Origin: Pseudomonadota bacterium
Lineage (GTDB): Bacteria; Pseudomonadota; Alphaproteobacteria; Rhizobiales; Devosiaceae
Assembly: GCA_023427545.1 (NCBI GenBank)
Contig: JAEZBF010000116.1
Span: 1 to 9,186, forward strand
Direction: 5' to 3'
DNA: 9,186 bases
Shown: in pieces, positions 1 to 5,685 of the stretch
How the letters are laid out: each line of letters opens with the position of its first letter
Numbering within the stretch: the first letter of the stretch is position 1
Notes under the pieces: generated by a model
The model's input: the letters and a program-made list of their open reading frames with translations, nothing else
Databases searched by the model: none
Told to the model about the DNA's origin: nothing
Position numbers and translations under genes: made by a program

Positions 1-2201
1 ACCCAACGCATCACGGCAACGCGGAGCCGAATGGCATCGCCCTGCACGTCGACACCGGGACCCTCTATTCCAACTACAATCTCGATTTCAACGGCGACGG
101 AACCAATGAGATCACCGTCGGCGCCGACGGCAACTTCGATGTTGATGGCGATGGCCTTACCGATATCGGTGACCTTGGCGCACTTGCAGGGGGGCCAACC
201 GGCGGCAACGGCATCCTGGAGGTTGGCGGCACGTCCCTGCTGGGCAGTAGTGCGCCCACCCCACCCGTATCAGAGAACTCATTCTTTGACGCTGGCTCGA
301 CCTTCGCGCAGCTCAAGGCCGCGAACTTCGATGCAGCGCGGGAAACATCGTTCCGCTACTTCCTTTTCGCGCACAAATATCAGAGCAGCCTACTTGCCGG
401 CGTCACCACCGACGGCAGCAGCGGTCTGACCGACCCCTGCACCACGGTCGGTACCATCCGGTTGCCCTGCAACAACATCATCGTTTCGCTGGGCGGCTGG
501 ACCCAGCAGAACGAGGACCGCACAGATACCGCCGGCAATCCAGGACCGGACGGTATCCCCGACATCGTCACTCCGGGCGCGCCGCTGCCAGTCGTCCTCA
601 ACGGGCCGGAAGGTGTGCCGGTGGACGGTACAATGCGACAGCATACCGGCACGTTCCTGCACGAACTCGGCCATTCCATGGGCCTGACGCATGGCGGCAG
701 TGGCGCCTTCAATTTCAAGCCTAACTACCTGTCAATCATGAACTACAGCTGGCAGACTCGGGGCATCGGCTTCAACACCGTGGGGCCCCTCAACACGGCA
801 GATCCGGTCGGCGTGGACTTCGACCGAGATAGCTTCCAGGATCTGAGCCGTTTCATCTATTCCGGTCTGCTGCTGAACCCGCCCAAGAACGCGCTGAACG
901 AGGTTTCGCTCGACGAAGGGACCGCTCCAGATAGTGATACCGGGCTGATAAGCTATACTTGCCCGGCGCCGGCCATTCCCCCGCCACCAGCACCCGTGCC
1001 GGCGGTGCCGTCCAGAGTGGTCAACGGCAACCAGCCGGTAGACTGGAACTGCTCGGGAGGAAACAGCCCCGCCGGAACAACCATTCCGCCCACCGACATC
1101 AACAATGTCAACCGGACGAGCAACAGCACCACCGACCAGCTGCCAGGCTTTGATGACTTCGGCGTCATCCAAAGCGCGCAACTCAACGGCAATCACACGG
1201 GAATCGAACTCGAGCAGGAGCGGCAGCTGCGCGCCAGCCAGTTGCGCTTCACCGAGCTTAGCCGCGAATTCCCGATCGAACAGTTCTGTCGAAGCACCAA
1301 GGTGCTGGACTTCGAAGGCTGGCCGTCGCTGACCAGGCTGACCACGGAATACCATCCATATGCAGAGTTCCCGCTCGCTGCCGACCGCGACGAGGTCACC
1401 TTCGGGCCTGCTGAGCGCAACAATCGCCCTACCCGGTCAGGCGATTTCTCGCTGGCGAGCATGGGGAACGACCGCCAGCCTGCATCACTGATCGTCAATT
1501 TTCCCACCCCTGTCCGAACCTTCGCGGTGTTCTACGGTCAGGCCGGTTTGACCTCGTCGCCGCGCGAGCAGGTCGAAGCGGTGTTCGCCGCGTTCGACCA
1601 GGATGGCCTTCCGATGGGCGAAATCCGCAAGCCGCTTCCACCCCCAAGCGTCGGGATACGTCAGTATTTTGCTGCCATCACAGTCTGGCCCGATGAGGTG
1701 ATCAGCCGGCTGGAGCTGCGCTACGAATTCCGCAACGCCACGACGAGCTACCCAATTCCCGAACCGGTCGAGATCGACGATCTCACGGTGTGCGCACAGC
1801 CTGATCAAACGACTACGAATCCGTTGCCCCCGCCCGCCGTGATCTCCTCTTACGGTGACACACAGATCCGGCTGTCGATCACGTCGCTTAATCTAGTGAC
1901 GCTTCCCGCTCCGGCTGGCGATCCGCTGCACAACGGGAACATGAGCATTTCTTTCATCGGGTTGCCAGTAAAGGTCGGAACGATGACGACGATCACGAAT
2001 GGCAGCGTGGTCGCTGCAGAAGGCTCCGTCCTCACGCTCACGGCTCCCAAGACATTCGCCGGCGGAGAATTCCGCTACTGGCAACACAGCTCGGGCGCTT
2101 CCTTCGGCACAGGGCAGAACACCATTCCGCTCACGCTTTTAGCCAACGGCACCATCACGGCGGTCTACGCGAACGCCGACGTTGGCCGTCCACCAGGATG
2201 A
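1..2201 (+). CDS. Secreted metzincin-like zinc metalloprotease, 5'-truncated by the window edge
   Basis: The reading frame is open from base 3 to the TGA at 2199-2201, giving 732 visible residues; the start and any signal peptide lie upstream. The TTG at 462 is internal, because clear family sequence precedes it. Near the visible N-terminus are GIALHVDTG and two calcium-loop-like stretches, DFNGDGTNE and DVDGDGLTD (residues about 28-54). The zinc site HELGHSMGLTH (bases 660-692) fits HExxHxxGxxH exactly. It is followed by FKPNYLSIMNYSWQ, whose Met-turn methionine is at 738-740. Together these are the metzincin signature, in a form I know from bacterial secreted proteases with the GIxLHVDxG and NYKPNYLSVMNYS patterns. 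About 400 residues follow: a cysteine-bearing linker rich in Pro/Ala/Asn, a probable beta-sandwich (roughly bases 1290-1800), and a terminal module ending FRYWQHSSG...ITAVYAN that resembles an InlB B-repeat-type domain. Catalysis is expected outside the cytoplasm. The substrate is unknown and the C-terminal domain calls are tentative. Confidence 0.85.
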   Translation, partial: PTHHGNAEPNGIALHVDTGTLYSNYNLDFNGDGTNEITVGADGNFDVDGDGLTDIGDLGALAGGPTGGNGILEVGGTSLLGSSAPTPPVSENSFFDAGSTFAQLKAANFDAARETSFRYFLFAHKYQSSLLAGVTTDGSSGLTDPCTTVGTIRLPCNNIIVSLGGWTQQNEDRTDTAGNPGPDGIPDIVTPGAPLPVVLNGPEGVPVDGTMRQHTGTFLHELGHSMGLTHGGSGAFNFKPNYLSIMNYSWQTRGIGFNTVGPLNTADPVGVDFDRDSFQDLSRFIYSGLLLNPPKNALNEVSLDEGTAPDSDTGLISYTCPAPAIPPPPAPVPAVPSRVVNGNQPVDWNCSGGNSPAGTTIPPTDINNVNRTSNSTTDQLPGFDDFGVIQSAQLNGNHTGIELEQERQLRASQLRFTELSREFPIEQFCRSTKVLDFEGWPSLTRLTTEYHPYAEFPLAADRDEVTFGPAERNNRPTRSGDFSLASMGNDRQPASLIVNFPTPVRTFAVFYGQAGLTSSPREQVEAVFAAFDQDGLPMGEIRKPLPPPSVGIRQYFAAITVWPDEVISRLELRYEFRNATTSYPIPEPVEIDDLTVCAQPDQTTTNPLPPPAVISSYGDTQIRLSITSLNLVTLPAPAGDPLHNGNMSISFIGLPVKVGTMTTITNGSVVAAEGSVLTLTAPKTFAGGEFRYWQHSSGASFGTGQNTIPLTLLANGTITAVYANADVGRPPG

Positions 2202-2363
2202 GGTCCACACGCGCTCATCCTCGCGCACCTTTGGCTGCCGTTGCGATACTGCGACTTAACCGGGTCCGCGGGTTATCGGGACTTGTGTGCGGCAGCCCAG
2301 GCGAAGGTATCGCTGGCAACGATCATGGGCCGGATGGCCCCGCCGTGGGAGTTCGCTCGTTTG

Positions 2364-2455
2364 CATGTCGCACGCATGTCGCACGGAGCCGCGGAGAGGC
2401 TCACGGAAAGCCTGGAAATGCTTGGAAATCTCTAGGAGCGACATGGCGCGACATG
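2364..2455. repeat. Four CATGTCGC octamers, two direct then two inverted
   Basis: CATGTCGC occurs at 2364-2371 and 2375-2382, an 11-base period. Its reverse complement GCGACATG occurs at 2438-2445 and 2448-2455, a 10-base period. The two pairs face each other across about 55 bases. One-turn spacing and paired orientation are typical of sites bound cooperatively by a dimeric or multimeric protein. Arm-type sites of tyrosine integrases beside a tRNA attachment site look like this. No integrase gene is visible here, so the role is inferred. Confidence 0.6.
2405..2429. repeat. Short phased GGAAA repeats between the octamer pairs
   Basis: GGAAA appears at 2405-2409, 2414-2418 and 2424-2428; the last two copies extend to TGGAAAT (2413-2419 and 2423-2429). 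Periods are 9 and 10 bases, close to one helical turn. They lie inside the interval bounded by the two CATGTCGC pairs and could be a second class of protein-binding or bending site. The copies are short, so chance is possible. Confidence 0.35.
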
Positions 2456-2503
2456 AGGCCCGTTTCAGATGCTCGAAATGCGCCCAAGTCTTTGATTTTG
2501 AAG

Positions 2504-2580
2504 TGGTAGCGGAGGAGGGATTTGAACCCCCGACACACGGATTATGATTCCGCTGCTCTAACCAACTGAGCTACTCCGCC
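2504..2580 (-). tRNA. tRNA-Met (CAU), elongator type
   Basis: Read on the minus strand, the gene begins at 2580 and ends with an encoded CCA at 2506-2504, 77 nt in all. The acceptor stem pairs GGCGGAG with CTCCGCT (one G-U), followed by discriminator A. T8, A9 and a GCTC D-stem follow. The anticodon stem GCGGA/TCCGT closes the loop ATCATAA, giving anticodon CAT. The T-arm has stem GGGGG/CCCTC and loop TTCAAAT. A CAT anticodon can be elongator Met, initiator Met or lysidine-modified Ile2. The paired (G-U) acceptor end argues against initiator, and the overall sequence matches alphaproteobacterial elongator tRNA-Met as I know it. The 3' end points towards the accessory protease side, the usual orientation for tRNA-targeted integration. 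Confidence 0.93.
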
Positions 2581-2584
2581 CCGG

Positions 2585-2618
2585 GTGGCGCACCTGGCGC
2601 CGGAGCTGCGCCGGGGCG
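2585..2618 (-). other. GC-rich hairpin in the tRNA-Met 5' leader
   Basis: GGCGC and GCGCC flank a 7-base loop (centre near 2602), extended by CCT/GGG pairs with one G-T. It lies between the tRNA promoter and the mature 5' end at 2580, in a predicted leader of about 50 nt. It may affect precursor folding before RNase P cleavage. It has no T-tract, so it is not called a terminator. Confidence 0.35.
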
Positions 2619-2639
2619 AGGCCGCTCGGCGCGGGGTGT

Positions 2640-2668
2640 TCTTAGGGTTGGACCCCAGCGGGTGTCAA
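2640..2668 (-). promoter_or_regulatory. Predicted sigma70-type promoter of tRNA-Met
   Basis: On the minus strand there is a perfect -35 TTGACA (2668-2663), a 17-base spacer, and CTAAGA as the -10 (2645-2640). A GC-rich stretch (ACACCCCGCGCC) follows where the discriminator would be, a feature of stringently controlled stable-RNA promoters. The -35 starts two bases after the stop codon of the upstream glycosylase gene. No terminator separates the two, so read-through from the repair operon into the tRNA is possible. Confidence 0.65.
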
Positions 2669-2670
2669 GT

Positions 2671-4155
2671 TCATCCGGGCCGTGCGGCTGCACCCTCGAG
2701 CTTGGCGGCGTGTGCGGCAACGCGCCCGAGGTCGTCGACGAATTTCCTGCGCTCGGCCTCGACTTCGTCGGCGCTGCCACCCGGCCGCATCCGCAGCAGG
2801 AAAGATGGGTGAATGGTGACGAACAACGTGCTGCCGTCTTCGAGCGCGATTGGCTCGCCGCGCGTGCCGGAGATCGTCACCGTGCGGCCGAGCAGGCTTT
2901 GCGCCGCGGTTGCGCCCAGCGCGACGACGATCTTGGGTTTGACGAACTCGCGCTCGAGATTGAGCCAGAACTTGCAGGCGACGATCTCGCCGCGATCAGG
3001 CTTGTTGTGTATGCGCTTCTTGCCGCGCGGCGTGAACTTGAAGTGCTTGACCGCATTGGTGACGTAGACTGCCTCGCGCTCGATCCCCGCCTCGGCGACC
3101 GCCGCATCGAACACCTTGCCTGCCGGGCCGACGAAGGGCTTGCCCTGCAGGTCCTCGTTGTCGCCGGGCTGCTCGCCCACAAACATGATCTCGGCGTGCT
3201 CCGGCCCCTCCCCGAACACGGCTTGCGTGGCGAACTGATAGAGCGGGCAGCGGCGGCAGCCCTGCACCGCGGCGCGTGCATCGGCGAGCGAAACGATCTC
3301 CGTTGCTTCGGGGGTGGATTCGAGCTCCTGCCGGCGCGCCTGGCGGACATGCCGCGATGGCGGATTTGTGGCTTCCTTTTCCAGCATTTCTTCCCTCCGC
3401 GCCGCGGCGCCGGCGATCAGTGAAGGAATGAGCTCGGCCTCAGGGAGGTTGCGCCAGTACTTACGCGGCATCTCGGATTGCATCATCGCAACCTTGAGCC
3501 GTGCCGGGTTGAAGATCGAGGCAAAATAGGTGCGCCAGGTGTCCTCAAGGGCGTCTTCCGACGGCACATCGGCCTTGCGAGCCCCTTCGCCAAAGCTCAG
3601 CGCCGCGCCATCCCAGAAGGCGGAACGATAAGGCGTCAGGATAGCCCAGTCCATGCCAGTAAAGCGGCGCTGGAAGAACGGCGCGGCTCGCTCGAGGATG
3701 TAGTGCTCGGGCTCGAACCAGGCGGCGAAGCGCTCGCGGCCGTTCTCCCCCGGCGGCAGGATGCGGAAGCGCACGAAGGCGTGCATTTTGTGGACATCGC
3801 GGCCCACGGCGGACACGCGGCGTTTGAGCTTGCCGACATCAACGTCCGACATGACGCCGAGGATGTCGCGGTCCTTCTGCAATCGCCAGAGCAAGCGGTA
3901 AAGCAGGGCGAACCGTCCGGGGTCCGAATGGCAGATCGCCGCCTCGGCGGAAGATATGAAACGCTGCGGCACCACGCCTACGGCACGTCCGGTGATCAGC
4001 GGCGGCGCGTCGGCGGTGGCGCCGAAAAGATCGCCGGCCGCGGCAGGTTCGGTCCACACCACTTCCTCGGGGGGTGTGCCGGCCATCAGCAACGCCCGCG
4101 CGGCCGCGCGCCACTCGGCAAAGTCGTTCAGCGATCTCAACTGGATGGTCGGCAA
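2671..4155 (-). CDS. DUF4130-UdgX fusion: uracil-DNA glycosylase superfamily protein
   Basis: A 494-residue protein with two parts. The N-terminal half matches the DUF4130 family that travels with radical SAM repair proteins (TIGR03915-like): LLYRLLWRL near 83-92, HKMHAFVRFR at 122-131, FEPEH at 147 and FFQRRF...WAILTP at 160-175. The C-terminal half is a family 4-like uracil-DNA glycosylase: CRRC (300-303), GEQPGDNED (327-335), VKHFKF (369-374), KKRIHNKP (379-386), C394 and HPS (449-451). The RIH loop is the UdgX hallmark. In mycobacterial UdgX that histidine (H383 here) attacks the sugar after uracil excision and leaves the protein covalently bound to DNA. The TTG at 4155 is chosen as start because it gives MPTIQLRSLNDFAEWRAAAR, the usual N-terminus; the next ATG would cut into the domain. 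It begins 10 bases after the stop of the radical SAM gene, so the two are co-transcribed. The Shine-Dalgarno is weak, suggesting translational coupling. Confidence 0.88.
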   Translation of the reverse strand: MPTIQLRSLNDFAEWRAAARALLMAGTPPEEVVWTEPAAAGDLFGATADAPPLITGRAVGVVPQRFISSAEAAICHSDPGRFALLYRLLWRLQKDRDILGVMSDVDVGKLKRRVSAVGRDVHKMHAFVRFRILPPGENGRERFAAWFEPEHYILERAAPFFQRRFTGMDWAILTPYRSAFWDGAALSFGEGARKADVPSEDALEDTWRTYFASIFNPARLKVAMMQSEMPRKYWRNLPEAELIPSLIAGAAARREEMLEKEATNPPSRHVRQARRQELESTPEATEIVSLADARAAVQGCRRCPLYQFATQAVFGEGPEHAEIMFVGEQPGDNEDLQGKPFVGPAGKVFDAAVAEAGIEREAVYVTNAVKHFKFTPRGKKRIHNKPDRGEIVACKFWLNLEREFVKPKIVVALGATAAQSLLGRTVTISGTRGEPIALEDGSTLFVTIHPSFLLRMRPGGSADEVEAERRKFVDDLGRVAAHAAKLEGAAARPG

Positions 4156-4165
4156 ACCGAACTCG

Positions 4166-5398
4166 TCAGAACAAGGCCAGCTGCTGCGGCTCGGGCGTGA
4201 GCTTCTGGCGGAGCCGTGCATCGTCGGTGAGACCGCCGGGGCTCCAGTCGGCGGCGGCAATGAAGGGCCGGACCTTGTCGATCGAACCACAGAGGCGGGC
4301 AACGTCCTCGAGCCGCAGCCGGTGGTGGCGACGCGTGGCGACCACCTTGTTGACCCCCTTGACCCCGAGACCCGGCACCCGCAGCAGGCGTTCGCGATCG
4401 GCCCGGTTGACATCGACAGGAAAGATTGCGCGGTTCTTGAGCGCCCACGCGAGCTTGGGATCGACGGCGAGGTCGAGGTGACCGCCCTCCCCGCCTTCTA
4501 CCACTTCGCGAGCGTTGAACCCGTAGAACCGCATCAGCCAATCGGCCTGGTAGAGCCGGTGCTCGCGCAGCAGCGGCGGCGCAGCGAGCGGCAGGCGCGA
4601 GCTCGCGTCCGGGATGGGGGAGAACGCCGAGTAGTACACCCGCTTGAGGTTGTAACCGGCATAGAGCGCGGCGCTGCGGTGCAGGATGGTGGCATCGTCG
4701 GCGGCATCGGCGCCGACAATCATCTGGGTCGATTGTCCCGCCGGGGCAAAGCCCTTCGGCTTGGCTTTCGGCTTACCCTCCGGCTGGGCTGCCAGCCAAG
4801 TGTTGCGCACATTCGCCATCGCCGTGCGGATTTCGCTCGGCTTCTTTTCCGGCGCGAGCGCCTCGAGGCTGAGATCGGTCGGCAGCTCGATGTTGGTCGA
4901 AAGCCGGTCGGCATGCCGGCCTGCTTCCGCCACCAGTTCCGGCGCTGCATTGGGAATGATCTTGAGGTGGATATAGCCAGCGAACTTTTGCTCCCGCAGC
5001 GTTTGGGCCACCCGCACCATCTCCTCCATCGTGTGGTCTGGCGAGCGGATGATGCCCGAGGAGAGGAACAGCCCCTCGATGTAGTTGCGCTTGTAAAAAT
5101 CGAGGGTAAGCCGGGCCACCTCCTCCACCGAAAAGCGCGCCCGCTGCACATTCGACGACGAGCGGTTCACGCAGTAGACGCAGTCGTAAATGCAAAAGTT
5201 CGTCAGCAGGATCTTGAGCAGCGAAATGCACCGCCCGTCCGGGGCGTAGGAGTGGCAGATGCCCATGCCTTCCGTCGACCCGATACCGCCGGCGCGCGAG
5301 CTGTCGCGCTTGGCCGACCCGGAGGAGGCACAGGACGCATCGTACTTGGCCGCGTCGGAAAGGATGGCAAGCTTGCGCTGCAAGGTGAGCTGCGGCAT
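4166..5398 (-). CDS. Putative DNA modification/repair radical SAM protein with HhH tail
   Basis: A 410-residue protein. The radical SAM cluster motif CIYDCVYC has CxxxCxxC cysteines at 69, 73 and 76 and should hold a [4Fe-4S] cluster that cleaves S-adenosylmethionine. The region before it is highly typical of the family: LAILSDAAKYDASCASSGS near residues 10-28, then GICHSYAPDGRC. Extra cysteines at 23, 48 and 57 may be further ligands or structural. Near residues 331-352, DVNRADRERLLRVPGLGVKG is a helix-hairpin-helix DNA-binding motif. This matches the family named putative DNA modification/repair radical SAM protein (TIGR03916), almost always next to a DUF4130 or UdgX gene, as here. The reaction is not established. 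GTG 5449 and ATG 5419 also lie in frame. ATG 5398 is chosen because it gives the family-typical start MPQLTLQRKLAIL and because the predicted promoter and LexA box end just before it. Confidence 0.9.
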   Translation of the reverse strand: MPQLTLQRKLAILSDAAKYDASCASSGSAKRDSSRAGGIGSTEGMGICHSYAPDGRCISLLKILLTNFCIYDCVYCVNRSSSNVQRARFSVEEVARLTLDFYKRNYIEGLFLSSGIIRSPDHTMEEMVRVAQTLREQKFAGYIHLKIIPNAAPELVAEAGRHADRLSTNIELPTDLSLEALAPEKKPSEIRTAMANVRNTWLAAQPEGKPKAKPKGFAPAGQSTQMIVGADAADDATILHRSAALYAGYNLKRVYYSAFSPIPDASSRLPLAAPPLLREHRLYQADWLMRFYGFNAREVVEGGEGGHLDLAVDPKLAWALKNRAIFPVDVNRADRERLLRVPGLGVKGVNKVVATRRHHRLRLEDVARLCGSIDKVRPFIAAADWSPGGLTDDARLRQKLTPEPQQLALF

Positions 5399-5400
5399 GT

Positions 5401-5415
5401 GTTCATGGTATGTTC
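5401..5415 (-). promoter_or_regulatory. LexA (SOS) box GTTC-N7-GTTC
   Basis: The plus strand reads GTTCATGGTATGTTC, a perfect match to the alphaproteobacterial LexA operator GTTC-N7-GTTC (GAAC-N7-GAAC on the minus strand). It lies 2 bases before the ATG of the radical SAM gene and covers the predicted -10 hexamer. LexA bound here would block RNA polymerase directly, so the cassette should be induced by DNA damage. Confidence 0.75.
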
Positions 5416-5433
5416 GCATTTCGACGGGATCAA
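5405..5433 (-). promoter_or_regulatory. Predicted promoter of the radical SAM-UdgX operon
   Basis: On the minus strand, -35 TTGATC (5433-5428) and -10 TACCAT (5410-5405) are separated by exactly 17 bases; each matches the sigma70 consensus at four of six positions. Six bases separate the -10 from the ATG at 5398, so transcription should begin at or next to the ATG. There is no Shine-Dalgarno in this space, which fits a leaderless mRNA. The -10 lies inside the LexA box. Confidence 0.55.
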
Positions 5434-5489
5434 GTGCCTGCGTGATCACGTTTTCGGTGGGGGCGAAAAGAACATGCGGCGAAAGGCGT

Positions 5490-5575
5490 GCCCCCTCCCC
5501 GTCCCGATGGGCGCCAACGCACCCATTCTTCTCCCCACGGGGAGAGAACGGTGGGCAGCGCCGGGTGAGGGGGTT
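5490..5575. repeat. REP-like imperfect palindrome in intergenic DNA
   Basis: An imperfect inverted repeat centred near 5537. The core CTCCCC-AC-GGGGAG (5531-5544) is extended by TTCT/AGAA, CACCC/GGTGGG and GGCGC/GCGCC, with an outer CCCCCTC/GAGGGGG. Its composition (TCTCCCC, GGGGAGA, GCGCCGGGTGAGGG) resembles the dispersed palindromes of about 100 bp common in alphaproteobacterial intergenic regions. Only one copy lies in the window, so dispersal cannot be shown here. Confidence 0.55.
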
Positions 5576-5606
5576 CTCGGTTTTGCGGGATTGTCCTTAC
5601 ATCCAG

Positions 5607-5647
5607 AAAATCGAGCGCGGCTCCGCGGGCGGGGCGGAGCCGCGCTC
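5607..5647 (-). terminator. Rho-independent terminator of the sigma-VWA operon
   Basis: A perfect 14-bp stem, GAGCGCGGCTCCGC (5613-5626) with its complement at 5634-5647, encloses a 7-base loop. On the minus strand the stem is followed by CGATTTTCTGG, a short T-tract (5610-5607). It lies about 40 bases past the stop of the VWA gene, the expected place. The plus-strand side lacks a T-run. Confidence 0.85.
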
Positions 5648-5685
5648 TTCAGCGCCGGCGACGGGAGGGCGGCGCTAATGCGTGA

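Larger units (their letters stand above)
2202..2503. other. Non-coding stretch between protease gene and tRNA-Met; candidate integration-site region
   Basis: About 300 bases with no convincing gene. Short open frames cross it on both strands, but none has a good ribosome binding site or a recognisable protein. No clear terminator with a T-tract follows the protease stop. Its main content is the CATGTCGC repeat array and the phased GGAAA repeats listed separately, both close to the 3' end of the tRNA. CGGG also recurs at 2261, 2269 and 2277 with an 8-base period. Position and repeats suggest a recombination site or remnant, which is an inference. Confidence 0.5.

Noticed and set aside
2251..2280. 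TAACC/GGTTA hairpin as a terminator for the protease gene
   Set aside because: The stem is only five pairs and there is no T-tract; it is too weak to call.
2198..2509. Short plus-strand frames after the protease, including one of 103 codons overlapping its stop
   Set aside because: There is no ribosome site, no recognisable protein, and the frame runs into the tRNA gene; the repeats explain the sequence better.
4156..4413. Longer N-terminus for the UdgX fusion, starting inside the radical SAM gene
   Set aside because: The extra 86 residues are low-complexity shadow sequence of the upstream gene; family-like sequence begins at the TTG at 4155.
5399..5449. GTG 5449 or ATG 5419 as the start of the radical SAM protein
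   Set aside because: The extra residues do not match the family N-terminus and would place the start upstream of the -10 and LexA box.
5470..5484. GAAC-N7-GAAA, a near match to a second LexA box upstream of the cassette
   Set aside because: It has one mismatch in a conserved half-site base and lies far from the predicted promoter elements; chance is likely.
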